A stretch of DNA of 64,000 bases. Source: Holophagales bacterium. GTDB taxonomy: Bacteria > Acidobacteriota > Thermoanaerobaculia > Multivoradales > Multivoraceae. This document shows, in pieces, positions 19,068 through 28,048 of this stretch. Numbering within the stretch: the first letter of the stretch is position 1; each line of letters starts with the position of its first letter. Made by a program: the position numbers and the translations under genes. The stretch covers positions 81,240 through 145,239 of the forward strand of contig VXSP01000046.1 in the NCBI GenBank assembly GCA_009837885.1. The letters are read 5' to 3'. The notes under the pieces were generated by a model. The model worked only from the letters and a program-made list of their open reading frames with translations, searched no databases and was not told where the DNA came from.

Positions 19068-19910
19068 CTACAGTTGGTCGGCCGGGTTGTCGAGTTGCTG
19101 CAGGGCCAGGACAGCCTCGTCCGAGTCCGGGTACTCCTGCCTGACGCGGAGCAACATCTCGTTGCCCCGCTCGCGTTCACCGAGTTCGATGTGCGCGACT
19201 CCGATGCGCAGCATGGAACTCGCGACCTTGTCGCTGTCCGGGTACCGTTCGGCGACCCGTCCGAGTTCCTCGATCGCTGCGCGAAACCGCCCCCGTTCCA
19301 TGTAGGACTCTCCGAGCCAGTACTGGGCGCTGTCGGCGTCCTCGCCGTTGGGGAACGTGCCAAGGTAGCTCTCGAAACCGACCGCCGCCTGTTCGTAGTC
19401 GGCGTTCAGGTAGCTCTGGTAGGCGGCGTCGTACAGGGTCTTGGGTTCAACCGACTCGGCGGGAGTGGTCTCGCGGCTGGCCTCGAGCAGTTCACCCAGG
19501 TTGGCCAGGTAGGTCTCCTGGCGCTCAAGCTGACCCTGGAGCAGGTCCAGCTCGTCGTTCATCTGCCCGATGCGCTCGAGGGACGCGTTGAGTGTCCGTC
19601 CCTGTTCCTGGTGTGAAACTCGCAGAGCTTCGACTTCGGCGATGATCTGGCGGAGATCCTCCTTCAGGTCCGCCCTGGCGCTGACGTCGCGCTCCAGCAG
19701 TTCCTCGACGGCACGAAGTACGGCGGCCAGGTCGTCGCGGGTGGGCGCCTGTGACCGAAACGTATCGATCTGCTGCTCGAGTGCCGCCAGCCCGGCCTCG
19801 AGTTCCGTCAACTGTGTCGACGATGTGCAGGCGGACGCCGAAAGCAGCAGAAACCCCGCCAGCACCGGGCTGCGGCGAAGAAATCGCCAGGGAGCCCGGC
19901 CCCGGGTCAC
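19068..19910 (-). CDS. cpoB: Cell division coordinator CpoB (YbgF)
   Basis: 280 residues. A signal ends at SASAC, a plausible lipobox. An N-terminal coiled coil (about residues 35-150 rich in LEAGLAALEQQ-type heptads) is followed by three TPR-like repeats, including YQSYLNADYEQAAVGFESYL and YPDSDKVASSMLRIGVAHIELG. In E. coli the protein links Tol-Pal constriction to septal peptidoglycan synthesis. The GTG at 19910 overlaps the pal stop (GTGA); the longer upstream frame is discarded because it would lie inside pal. Last gene of the tol-pal operon. Confidence 0.87.
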   Translation of the reverse strand: MTRGRAPWRFLRRSPVLAGFLLLSASACTSSTQLTELEAGLAALEQQIDTFRSQAPTRDDLAAVLRAVEELLERDVSARADLKEDLRQIIAEVEALRVSHQEQGRTLNASLERIGQMNDELDLLQGQLERQETYLANLGELLEASRETTPAESVEPKTLYDAAYQSYLNADYEQAAVGFESYLGTFPNGEDADSAQYWLGESYMERGRFRAAIEELGRVAERYPDSDKVASSMLRIGVAHIELGERERGNEMLLRVRQEYPDSDEAVLALQQLDNPADQL

Positions 19911-20485
19911 ATGCGGTCGGTTACGCGGAAGTAGGCGCGCCGGTTCAGTTGCCAGCAGTCCTCGTTCGACTCCTCGCACTGTGGCCGCTCCTCTCCGTAG
20001 CTGATCGTCTTCAGGCGATCGCCGGAAATGCCGAGAGAGGTGAGGTAGTCGCGAGCCGAGTTCGCCCTGCGGTCGCCGAGGGCCAGATTGTAGTCGTTCG
20101 TGCCCCTCTCGTCGCAGTGACCTTCGATCGTGATGACGAAGTCCTCGCCGTCCTGGCTCTTGAGGAAGTCCGCGTTCTTGCCGAGTTGGGACCGGGTCGC
20201 GTCGGTCAGGGTCGCCTTGTCGAACTCGAAGTAGACGTCGCCCAGGAGACCCTTCTCATGGACCTCGTCGTTCGCTTCCACGATGTCCTCGGACCACGGC
20301 GAGACGTACTCCGGCACGACCGGGGGTTCCGGCGGCGGCGGCACGGGTTCCGGCGGCGGCGGCTCGGCCGCGGGAGGCGGCGGTGGCGGCGGCGGCGGCG
20401 GTTCGGGTTCGGCCTTCTTGCAGGCCCCGATGGCCAGCAGGACGAGAGCCGACAGGAAGAGTGCAGAGAACCTTCTGGCCAACAT
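19907..20485 (-). CDS. pal: Peptidoglycan-associated lipoprotein Pal
   Basis: 192 residues. Lipobox LAIGAC (Cys22), then a low-complexity Pro/Glu linker with a run of ten prolines, then an OmpA-like domain: DVYFEFDKATLTD and IEGHCDERGTNDYNLALGDRR, which binds diaminopimelate in peptidoglycan. ATG 20485 is preceded by TAGGAGT about 10 nt upstream; a longer frame to 20539 lacks such a site. Works with TolB and the TolQR motor to pull the outer membrane inward during division. Confidence 0.95.
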   Translation of the reverse strand: MLARRFSALFLSALVLLAIGACKKAEPEPPPPPPPPPPAAEPPPPEPVPPPPEPPVVPEYVSPWSEDIVEANDEVHEKGLLGDVYFEFDKATLTDATRSQLGKNADFLKSQDGEDFVITIEGHCDERGTNDYNLALGDRRANSARDYLTSLGISGDRLKTISYGEERPQCEESNEDCWQLNRRAYFRVTDRM

Positions 20486-20596
20486 ACCGGGACTACTCCT
20501 AACGCCTGGAAACTTGGATCGTTTCGGTTTTATGGACACTACCAGAGCGATGCTCGGGCGGCAACAGCGGATTCTCCTGAGAGGGCCTTCGAGTCA

Positions 20597-21979
20597 TCAG
20601 TCGAAGTAACCGGACCAGGAGGGCGAGTAGTTGTTCCCGCGCGTGGTCACCTGGCGCGTGTAGCGGCCGTCTCCGCTCATGATGAAGATCTGGCGACCGC
20701 GTCCCCGCTGGCGCGACTCGAAGACGACCCACTCGCCATTGGGGGAGAACGTCGGATACTCGTGGCTGCCGGGCCCGGTCGTCAACAGTTGGTCCTGGTC
20801 CGTGACCAGGTCGACGACCGCGATGTCGAACCGGTCGCCGCGCTCGGTACGCCGGGCGTACACGAGCTTGCTGCCGTCGGGGTGCCAGGAAGCCCCTTCG
20901 TTGTATCTGCCCTTGAAGGTCACCCGCTGAAGATCGCTGCCGTCCATGTCCATCACGTAGATCTGCGGGGTTCCGGAGCGGCTGGACGTAAAGGCGATCC
21001 GGCTGCCGTCGGGTGAACACTCGGGGTTCGTGTCCTCCCCGCTCGAACGCGTGATCTGCCGGGGTGTGCCTCCTCCGCGCTCAACGGAGAAGACCTCCGT
21101 GCTGCTCTTGCCACCGCGGCGGACTGGACGGGAGAAGAGGACCGTCTCGCCGTCCGGACAGACGCTGGGCGAGTACGCGGGTTGCTCCTCGAAGACGATC
21201 GGGGTCTTCCTGCCGGTCGTGAGGTCCGCCCAGTAGACGCCGGGACGTCCCTGGAAGTAGGACAGGTAGGCCAGCCCGCTGCCGTCCACCGCCCAGACCG
21301 GCGACAGGCTGGTCGAGATGTGGCCGGTGATCCGGCGCTGGGCGTGACCGTCGTAGTCCATCAGGAAGATCTCCTTGCTCGCCTGGCCTTCGCGGTCCGA
21401 GACGAAGGCGATCGAGGTCATCGCGATGCCGCGGCGACCGGTGAAGTAGAGGACGATCTCGTCGGAGAGGGCGTGCGCGATGCGCCGCGCCAGGTCGATA
21501 CCGCCGCTGAACCGCTTGCCGAGGATGAACTGACCGCTCGCCAGGTCGTAGACCCGCCCCTCGAGGATCAACTCATCCCCGTTCAGCTTGAACTCCGTCA
21601 GGAGAGCGACTTCGTTGCCGTATGCGCGGTACTGCTCGAGGTCCCTGGCGCGGTCGCCGCTCAGGCGGATGACGGAGAGAATCTCCGGACCCTGGACATC
21701 GAAGAGCTGGGTGAAGGCCAGATCCGCGCGGAGCGTCTGTTCGAGCTCGTCCATCGCGTCGAGGAACTCCGGTCTCGCTCCGGGGGGCCGCCCGGCGCGC
21801 GGCACGGCGAGGTTCATTCGCACGGCCGCATCGGGTTCGAGAACGAGTTGGAGGTCCGAGGGGTTCGTCGCAGGAGACGCCGCGACGGCTTCGGGCCCCG
21901 TCTGTGCCAGCGCGGGCCCCGCCGCGACGAGACAGGGCGCGGTCGCCAGAACCGTGATCGCAAGGCCTGGAACTCTCAT
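20597..21979 (-). CDS. tolB: Tol-Pal system protein TolB
   Basis: 460 residues with a Sec signal ending PALAQ. The N-terminal alpha/beta domain is followed by a six-bladed beta-propeller, visible as repeats such as SPDGSRIAFTSSRSGTPQIYVMD, HPDGSKLVYAR and SPNGEWVVFES. The propeller binds Pal in the periplasm. Fifth gene of six in the minus-strand tolQ-to-cpoB run. Confidence 0.95.
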   Translation of the reverse strand: MRVPGLAITVLATAPCLVAAGPALAQTGPEAVAASPATNPSDLQLVLEPDAAVRMNLAVPRAGRPPGARPEFLDAMDELEQTLRADLAFTQLFDVQGPEILSVIRLSGDRARDLEQYRAYGNEVALLTEFKLNGDELILEGRVYDLASGQFILGKRFSGGIDLARRIAHALSDEIVLYFTGRRGIAMTSIAFVSDREGQASKEIFLMDYDGHAQRRITGHISTSLSPVWAVDGSGLAYLSYFQGRPGVYWADLTTGRKTPIVFEEQPAYSPSVCPDGETVLFSRPVRRGGKSSTEVFSVERGGGTPRQITRSSGEDTNPECSPDGSRIAFTSSRSGTPQIYVMDMDGSDLQRVTFKGRYNEGASWHPDGSKLVYARRTERGDRFDIAVVDLVTDQDQLLTTGPGSHEYPTFSPNGEWVVFESRQRGRGRQIFIMSGDGRYTRQVTTRGNNYSPSWSGYFD

Positions 21980-21995
21980 CCTCTGCTCCTCGTCG

Positions 21996-22793
21996 TCAAC
22001 GGATCGTCATCGTTACACCCAGGCTGGGCTTCCGGAAGCTCCGCGGAAGCGGCGGCACCGGCGACGCCAGCTCGATCGCCCGCAAGCCGGCGTTGTCGAA
22101 TCGCGTAACCCCGGACGACTGGAGAAGCTCCAGGTCGCTGACGGTGCCATCGGTCGCGATCCGGAAGAAGACCACGGCCTCCACCCCGTCGATCGGCGGC
22201 CTGGTCCAGCGGGCCTTGATCGCGGCCGTCAGCCGGGATGTGTAGTAGGCGTAGGTGAAGTCCTCGCTGTCGTAGCCGACCAGGGGCGCTTCGGCATCGT
22301 CAGTACCCGCCAGCGCGTCGTCCACGGTGCGGGCGGGTTCGAAGGGTCGGTCCAGCCGCGGGCGTTCGGGTTCCGGTTCGGGATCCGGTTCCGGCGCCGG
22401 CGGCTCGGGCTCGGGCTCGGGTTCCGGTTCGGGCTCTTCGGGGGCGAGCGTCGGAACGTCGGGCGGCGGCGGTTCGGGATCCGGTTCCGGCTCGGGAACG
22501 GGAACGGGCTCCGGTTCCGGCTGCGACTCTTCCTGGGGAGGCGGGGGCGGTATGGGTTCCGGCCGGATGGTCGGGAGACGGACGATCTCGAGCGGCTGCC
22601 GTTCCAGTTGGGTCCGCTCGGCGAACAGCCCGGGACCGAACAGGAACCCGGCGATCAGGGCGATGTGCAGGGTCAGCGACGCCGCCAGGCAAGGCCGGTT
22701 CAGACCCAGGCCGCGCTGTTCCCGGCCGGCGAGAGCGCGCTCGAGCGGCAGCGAGCGGTCGTCCTGGTTCTGCAAGGGGGCCTCGCGCCTCAA
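21996..22793 (-). CDS. TonB-family protein acting as the TolA of the Tol-Pal system
   Basis: 265 residues: a cytoplasmic basic start, one membrane helix (LAASLTLHIALIAGFLFGPG), a long Pro-Glu linker of about 90 residues with many PEPEPE units, and a C-terminal TonB-type domain (YTSRLTAAIKARWTRPPIDG then VVFFRIATDGTVSDLELLQSSG). It transmits energy from TolQR to the outer membrane. Operon position between tolR and tolB says TolA, but the C-terminal fold signature is TonB. It overlaps tolR by ATGA. Confidence 0.87.
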   Translation of the reverse strand: MRREAPLQNQDDRSLPLERALAGREQRGLGLNRPCLAASLTLHIALIAGFLFGPGLFAERTQLERQPLEIVRLPTIRPEPIPPPPPQEESQPEPEPVPVPEPEPDPEPPPPDVPTLAPEEPEPEPEPEPEPPAPEPDPEPEPERPRLDRPFEPARTVDDALAGTDDAEAPLVGYDSEDFTYAYYTSRLTAAIKARWTRPPIDGVEAVVFFRIATDGTVSDLELLQSSGVTRFDNAGLRAIELASPVPPLPRSFRKPSLGVTMTIR

Positions 22794-23209
22794 TCCGCTG
22801 GTTCTACGACGAGGGACACACGATGAATGTCCGCACGCTCAAGAACGTCGAGCACGTTGATGATTCTTCCGTAGGGAACTTCCTCGTCTCCCTTGACGAA
22901 CACCGCCTCGTAGTCGCGCAGTTCGAGCATCGGGAGCAGCCGTTCGACCAGCAGCGCGGTGGCTACCGGTTCGTCCCTGATGTAGACGAGATCGTTCTGG
23001 GCGATCGTGAGAATCAGCGGATCCTCATCGCGGATGGCCAGCGACGCGGGAGACTCCATCTCGGGGAGCGTCACTTCGACCCCCTGGTGGAGCATCGGCG
23101 TCGCGATCATGAAGATGATGAGGAGGACGAGCATAACGTCCACCAGGGGCGTCACGTTGATGTCAGCGAGTACCGAGTCATCGCTGTCGGTGTCCTGGAA
23201 GAACGCCAT
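22790..23209 (-). CDS. tolR: Tol-Pal proton-channel subunit TolR (ExbD family)
   Basis: 139 residues, one N-terminal membrane helix. DINVTPLVDVMLVLLIIFM contains the membrane Asp that carries protons in TolR/ExbD. The periplasmic domain ends YGRIINVLDVLERADIHRVSLVVEP. Lies between tolQ and the tonB/tolA gene. Confidence 0.95.
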   Translation of the reverse strand: MAFFQDTDSDDSVLADINVTPLVDVMLVLLIIFMIATPMLHQGVEVTLPEMESPASLAIRDEDPLILTIAQNDLVYIRDEPVATALLVERLLPMLELRDYEAVFVKGDEEVPYGRIINVLDVLERADIHRVSLVVEPAD

Positions 23210-23231
23210 TCTCTTCCCTCCGGAAGCGGAA

Positions 23232-23921
23232 TCAGCCGAAGTTGCGTTCGGCCAGATTCAGGAACTCGAGCGTGAAATCGTCCATTTCGGCACGCAACTG
23301 GCGAAGCCTCGTGGCCAGATAGTTGTAGCCGACCAGGGCGGGAATCGCGGCAACCAGACCGGCGGCCGTGTTCACCAGCGCCTCGGCGATGCCGGGAGCC
23401 ACCGCGGTGATCGTGGCCGTGCCGGTGGTTCCAATGTCGTTGAACGCGATCATGATTCCCCAGACCGTGCCGAACAGGCCGATGAACGGCGCCGCCGCCG
23501 CGGTCGTGGCCAGCCAGGACGTGTTGCGCGCGAGGACCCGAAGTTCGACGTTGGCAGCCCGGCGAAGAGTCCGCTCGAGGCCCATCAGCGATTGCAGGCG
23601 CAGGCCCTCGTCGTCTCCGTGGGGCTCGCGCAGCGCCTTGATCTGCGTGTCGATCTCCAGGTAGCCGGCCTGAAACAGGCCGGCCAGGGAGGCGGCGCGG
23701 TGATCGGACGCGGCCTTGCCGATGTCGCTGAAGCGGGCGGCCTTGCGGAAGAGGGTCAGGAAACTCTGATTCTGCCGGGCAGTGCGCCGGAACAGCAGCA
23801 GGCGCTGAAACAGCACGTACCAGGATGAAAGGGACATGAGCACCAGAATCCCGAGGACGATCTTCGCCACCGGACCCGAGCGCAGAAAGAAGTGGATGAC
23901 CGCTGAGTCGCCGGTGGCCAT
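23232..23921 (-). CDS. tolQ: Tol-Pal proton-channel subunit TolQ (ExbB family)
   Basis: 229 residues with three membrane helices. Helix 1 is AKIVLGILVLMSLSSWYVLF; the conserved LLGTVWGIM-type block is PFIGLFGTVWGIMIAF, followed by GIAEALVNTAAGLVAAIPALVGYN. The ATG at 23921 aligns with the family N-terminus; a GTG at 23954 is the alternative, and the frame is open further upstream only as a shadow of etfB. First gene of the tol operon, divergent from etfB across 180 nt that should hold both promoters. Confidence 0.93.
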   Translation of the reverse strand: MATGDSAVIHFFLRSGPVAKIVLGILVLMSLSSWYVLFQRLLLFRRTARQNQSFLTLFRKAARFSDIGKAASDHRAASLAGLFQAGYLEIDTQIKALREPHGDDEGLRLQSLMGLERTLRRAANVELRVLARNTSWLATTAAAAPFIGLFGTVWGIMIAFNDIGTTGTATITAVAPGIAEALVNTAAGLVAAIPALVGYNYLATRLRQLRAEMDDFTLEFLNLAERNFG

Positions 23922-24101
23922 CAGGGTGGCGACGGGTATGGCGAACAAAGGCACCGTCAGGAAAGGTACCAGACAGATAGACAGACGTCTATAGCTTGGC
24001 GTTCCCGGCCGGCCGGAAGCCGGTTCGGGCCCCCGCATTGGCGGCGCTATGCTCGCGCCTCGGGGCAGAGTGAGGCGGAAGCACCGGCGCGGGAGGAAGG
24101 G

Positions 24102-24914
24102 TTGAGGATCGGCGTCTGCATCAAACAGGTACCGGACACGGACTCGCACCTGCGCATCGCCGACTCCGGACGGGGAATCGACGACAGCAATCTGAACTGG
24201 GTCATCTCCAGTTGCGACCTGTGCGCTGTGGAGGAGGCGCTCCTCCTGGCCGAAGCCGAGGTGTCGCGCGGAGCGGAGCGCCCCGAGCTGGTCGTGTTCA
24301 GCCTCGGTCCGGCGCGAGTGGAGGAGGCGTTGAGAAAAGCCCTGGCGCTTGGGTTCGATCGCGCCCTTCACCTGGTCGACGAGGCGCTGGAGGGAGGCGA
24401 CGCGCTCTCTGACGGACGCGCCCTGGCGGCGGCGCTGGCGCGAGAGCGGTGTGACCTCGTGCTCGCCGGCGCCCAGTCTGATGACCTCGGGCAGGCGGCG
24501 ACTCCGGCGGTGATCGCCGAGATCCTCGGCTGTCCCTACGCCTGGCTGGTCATGGCGGTCGAACTGGACTCGCGCGGCAAGTCGCTGCGCATCGTGCGCG
24601 AGCTGGAAGCCGGTATGAACGAGATCCTGAAGTTGGAACTGCCGGCCGTACTGGCGATTCAGGCCGGCATCAACAGACCGCGTTTCGCTTCCCTGCGGGG
24701 AACGCTCCAGGCCCGCAAGAAGCCGCTGCGCCGCGAGGATTGCTCGGGTCTGGGCGTGGATCCCGGGCTGGTGGGGGCCGCGGGCGCCGGGATTGAAACC
24801 GAGGCGGTCAGCCTGCCGCCGGCCGGCGCGGGCGGCGTGGTGATCGAGGGCGCTTCGGCCGAAGCGGCCGCGGGGGAGCTGATCGCGAATCTCGAGCGGG
24901 AGGCGGTGCTCTGA
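24102..24914 (+). CDS. etfB: Electron transfer flavoprotein beta subunit
   Basis: 270 residues. It begins MRIGVCIKQVPDT, the standard EtfB/FixA start, and contains the AMP/FAD-contact block VLAGAQSDDLGQAATPAVIAEIL. The start is TTG, chosen because a strong GGGAGGAAGG ribosome site lies 4-5 nt upstream and because of the family N-terminus. With EtfA it carries electrons from acyl-CoA and related dehydrogenases to ETF-quinone oxidoreductase. Confidence 0.93.
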   Translation: MRIGVCIKQVPDTDSHLRIADSGRGIDDSNLNWVISSCDLCAVEEALLLAEAEVSRGAERPELVVFSLGPARVEEALRKALALGFDRALHLVDEALEGGDALSDGRALAAALARERCDLVLAGAQSDDLGQAATPAVIAEILGCPYAWLVMAVELDSRGKSLRIVRELEAGMNEILKLELPAVLAIQAGINRPRFASLRGTLQARKKPLRREDCSGLGVDPGLVGAAGAGIETEAVSLPPAGAGGVVIEGASAEAAAGELIANLEREAVL

Positions 24915-24922
24915 ACGCGCCA

Positions 24923-25840
24923 GTGCCCGCCGTATGGCTGATCGAAGACACTCGCGGCGGACCGGGGACGCAGGAAGTCCGTGCTTGCGGACGGGCTCTC
25001 GGCGGGAACTGCCGGGTCGCCCTTCTGGATGAGGAGCGTCTCGGCCCCTATGCGCCGGGACTCTACGCCGAAGCGCTTCGCGCCCTGATCGCTCAGCGGG
25101 ACGGCGAGGATCCTGAGCGGTCGGTCGTCGTTCTCCTGCCTCACACCTACCAGTCCGCCGAGTACGCTCCACGACTTGCGGTTCGGCTCGGCGCCGCCTA
25201 CACGGCCTCGATCAGCGGGGTGTCGATCGACGATCGCGGCGGCCTCCGTTTCCGTCGATCCATCCTCCAGGCGAAGCTTCGGGCCGACGTTCGGCCGAAA
25301 ACGAGAACGGTCGTCGCCACGGTACAGGTCGGCGCGTTCGGCGGCGCCGATCCCGCACCGGCGCCGGCCGACGTCTTCGAGGTCGGTCGGCCGGCCGACA
25401 GCGAAGAAGACCAGGAACGGGAGATTCTCGGTCGCGAAGCGGCGAGCGGCGGCGGCGTGGATCTGGCCAGCGCGGAGCGGATCGTGACCGCCGGCCGCGG
25501 AGTCGGCGGACCCGACGAGGTCTCCGTCGCGGCCGATCTGGCCGCGGCCCTGAACGCCGAACTCGGAGCGAGCCGGCCCGTGGTCGACAACGGCTGGTTG
25601 CCACGCGAGCACCAGGTCGGCTCGAGCGGCCACGTCGTCACCCCGGACCTCTACGTCGCCCTCGGCGTGTCCGGCTCGATCCAGCACCTGATGGGCATGA
25701 GCGGCTCCCGCATCATCGTCGCCATCAACAAGGACCGCGAAGCCCCCATCTTCAGTGTCGCCCACTACGGCATCGTCGCAGACCTCCACGACGTGGCGCC
25801 GGCGTTGACGCGTTTGCTCGAGACGCGGCGCTCGGGTTGA
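24923..25840 (+). CDS. etfA: Electron transfer flavoprotein alpha subunit
   Basis: 305 residues. The C-terminal FAD domain is clear: a GRGVGG-type motif (TAGRGVGGPDEV), VDNGWLPREHQVG, LYVALGVSGSIQHLMGMSGS and VAINKDREAPIF. The N-terminal domain begins VWLIEDTRGG. Starts at GTG 24923, 8 nt after etfB, so co-transcribed. Confidence 0.94.
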   Translation: MPAVWLIEDTRGGPGTQEVRACGRALGGNCRVALLDEERLGPYAPGLYAEALRALIAQRDGEDPERSVVVLLPHTYQSAEYAPRLAVRLGAAYTASISGVSIDDRGGLRFRRSILQAKLRADVRPKTRTVVATVQVGAFGGADPAPAPADVFEVGRPADSEEDQEREILGREAASGGGVDLASAERIVTAGRGVGGPDEVSVAADLAAALNAELGASRPVVDNGWLPREHQVGSSGHVVTPDLYVALGVSGSIQHLMGMSGSRIIVAINKDREAPIFSVAHYGIVADLHDVAPALTRLLETRRSG

Positions 25841-25940
25841 GCACCCGTCAGCCGGGGCTCCGGGCGGAGGGGTTCCAGCGGACGCTTGCGCTTTCGGTGT
25901 AGAGCCGGACGGGTTGGCTGGTCGGAGAGAGTGGCTGCTA

Positions 25941-26765
25941 CTAGTCGAGCAGGCGGCGGAGTTCAAACAAGGCGAGGGAGGCGGCTACGGTGGCGTTCAC
26001 GGATTGGACGGCAGCGACAGTGGGAATGGAGAGGAGAAGATCGGCGCGATCCAGGAGTGGGGCCGATAGGCCTCTGCTCTCGCTGCCGACGGCCAGGACG
26101 ATCGAGTCGGTGGGGGAGAGCGGCACGGATTCGCCGTCGCTGGAGAACAGGGGAACGGAGGGTGTCGACTCAGGGTGCGCGGAGCGGGGGGCCAGGGCCA
26201 GACAGCGAGCATCCGAAGGGAGTTGGTCCACACCGACGTCGGTCCATAGCTGAATCCGTAGCAGACTGCCGGCGGAGGCTCGGAGTGCTCGAGGGTGACT
26301 GGCCCGGGCGGTGCCCGGGGAGAGAAGCAGGGACGCGGCGCCGGCGGCTTCGGCCGATCGGGCCATGGCGCCGAGGTTGCCCGGATCCTGGATGCCGTCG
26401 GCGTAGAGATGAAGGCCGGGAGGAAGGGCCGGGGCGGCGTTCTCCGCGGTCTTCCAGGTGCGGGGCGGTTCGGCGATGGCGGCGATTCCCTGGGGAGCGT
26501 CCGCGTCCGCCTGTTCGCGGAGACGCTCCGGGTCGATCGGGGCGGCACGGGTACCGGACTCGTGCTCGACACGGTCTACGAGTTCCGCGTGCCGTACCTG
26601 GAAGTCGGGGGTGACTAGCAGGTGGCGCAGCGTGAGACCGGCCTCGGCGGCGGCCGTTGCCAGATGCGGGCCTTCGAGGAGAAGCAAGTCCGTGTCTCTG
26701 CGGCCGTGTCTGCTGCGCAGTCGGCGGATCGTCGTCACCCGTGGGTTGCTTGAGCTGCGGATCAT
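25941..26765 (-). CDS. TrmH/SpoU-family RNA 2'-O-methyltransferase
   Basis: 274 residues. The N-terminal substrate-binding part starts MIRSSSNPRVTTIRRLR, and the SPOUT knot domain shows motif 1 YADGIQDPGNLGAMARSAEAAGA, motif 2 LAVGSESRGL and motif 3 PTVAAVQSVNATVAASLALFE. Such enzymes 2'-O-methylate 23S rRNA or tRNA; which base is modified cannot be told. The ATG at 26765 has GGAG just upstream and matches the family start; ATG 26786 is the alternative. Divergent from metK. Confidence 0.87.
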   Translation of the reverse strand: MIRSSSNPRVTTIRRLRSRHGRRDTDLLLLEGPHLATAAAEAGLTLRHLLVTPDFQVRHAELVDRVEHESGTRAAPIDPERLREQADADAPQGIAAIAEPPRTWKTAENAAPALPPGLHLYADGIQDPGNLGAMARSAEAAGAASLLLSPGTARASHPRALRASAGSLLRIQLWTDVGVDQLPSDARCLALAPRSAHPESTPSVPLFSSDGESVPLSPTDSIVLAVGSESRGLSAPLLDRADLLLSIPTVAAVQSVNATVAASLALFELRRLLD

Positions 26766-26856
26766 GGCTCCAGCGATGTTACGCATCGATGGCGGAGGAC
26801 GGGAGGAGCTTCCAGGCGGTGGATCTTGTCGTGGAACTTGCTAGTGTTCGCGACCC

Positions 26857-28038
26857 ATGCCGAGGCCCCCAAGCGGAATGCGCCGGTTGTTCACATCCGA
26901 ATCGGTTACCGAAGGACATCCCGACAAGGTCGCGGACCAGATCTCGGACGCCGTTCTCGACGCGGCCCTGAGCCGCGATCCAGAAGCCCGGGTGGCCTGC
27001 GAGACACTGGTGAGTACGGATCTGGTCCTGCTCGCGGGTGAGATCACGGTTCGTTCCGGCGGCTCCGGGATCGACTTCGAGGCGGTGGCCCGAAAGACCA
27101 TCCGGGACATCGGCTACACGGACGCCGGGGTTGGCTTCGCCGCCGACGACTGCGAGGTGCAGGTCCGGCTCGATCCGCAGTCGCCGGACATCGCCCTCGG
27201 CGTCGACACCGGCGGCGCGGGCGATCAGGGATTGATGTTCGGTTATGCGTGCCGCGAAACCGCGGAGCTCATGCCATTGCCCATCGTCCTCGCGCATCGC
27301 CTGACGCGACGCCTCGCCGAGGTGCGGCGCGAGGGCGAGGCTGAGTGGCTGCGGCCGGATGGCAAGTCCCAGGTCACGGTGGAGTACGACGAGAGCGGGG
27401 CGCCACTACGCGCGCACACGATCGTGGTCTCGACACAGCATGCGCCGGGCGTCGCCCTGGACGAGATCCGCGGGTTCGTGCGGGAACGCGTGGTCCGCCC
27501 GACGATGCCTGCCGACCTCTATCGCGAGAACGTCACGCAGGAAACGAAGCTCCTCGTCAATCCGACTGGCCGGTTCGAGGTCGGCGGTCCCCAGGGAGAC
27601 TGCGGGCTCACGGGCCGCAAGATCATCGTCGATACCTACGGTGGCGTCGGTCACCATGGCGGCGGTGCGTTTTCCGGCAAGGATCCGACCAAGGTGGACC
27701 GCTCCGCCAGCTACATGGCCCGTTACGTGGCGAAGAACCTCGTGGCGGCCGGGATGGCCGATCGGCTGGAACTGCAACTGGCGTACGCCATCGGCGTCGC
27801 CAGGCCGGTTTCGGTCCACGTGGACTCCTTCGGAACCGCCCGCGAGGGCCTTTCCGACCGGCTCCTCGAGGAGATCGTCGTCAGCGAGTTCGCCCTCGAG
27901 CCACGCGCGATCATCGACGAGCTGCAACTGCGTGAGCCGCGCTACCTTCAGACGGCGGCCTATGGCCATTTCGGCCGATCCGAGTTCCCCTGGGAGCAGG
28001 TCGACCGGGTCCCCACGCTTCGTCGCGCGGTCGCCTGA
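26857..28038 (+). CDS. metK: S-adenosylmethionine synthase
   Basis: 393 residues. It makes SAM from ATP and methionine. Seen: LFTSESVTEGHPDKVADQIS, the DTGGAGDQGLMFGYA hexapeptide region, the P-loop-like GGGAFSGKDPTKVDRS and the C-terminal YGHFGRSEFPWE. A second ATG at 26878 (MRRLFTSESV) fits the family N-terminus better, so the first seven residues are uncertain. No SAM riboswitch is visible in the short 5' region. Convergent with lptFG, 10 nt apart. Confidence 0.96.
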   Translation: MPRPPSGMRRLFTSESVTEGHPDKVADQISDAVLDAALSRDPEARVACETLVSTDLVLLAGEITVRSGGSGIDFEAVARKTIRDIGYTDAGVGFAADDCEVQVRLDPQSPDIALGVDTGGAGDQGLMFGYACRETAELMPLPIVLAHRLTRRLAEVRREGEAEWLRPDGKSQVTVEYDESGAPLRAHTIVVSTQHAPGVALDEIRGFVRERVVRPTMPADLYRENVTQETKLLVNPTGRFEVGGPQGDCGLTGRKIIVDTYGGVGHHGGGAFSGKDPTKVDRSASYMARYVAKNLVAAGMADRLELQLAYAIGVARPVSVHVDSFGTAREGLSDRLLEEIVVSEFALEPRAIIDELQLREPRYLQTAAYGHFGRSEFPWEQVDRVPTLRRAVA

Positions 28039-28048
28039 CCGGGCGGCC

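Noticed and set aside
20283..20609. Glycine-rich plus-strand frame opposite pal
   Set aside because: Antisense of the polyproline linker of pal; no signal of its own.
20370..22560. Repetitive GC-rich tracts as CRISPR or tandem-repeat array
   Set aside because: The repeats are codon runs for Pro and Glu in pal and the TonB gene, without spacers; no CRISPR array or cas gene is seen anywhere in the window.
22327..22860. Gly/Ser-rich plus-strand frame opposite the TonB gene
   Set aside because: It is the antisense image of the Pro-Glu repeat codons; the real gene is on the minus strand.
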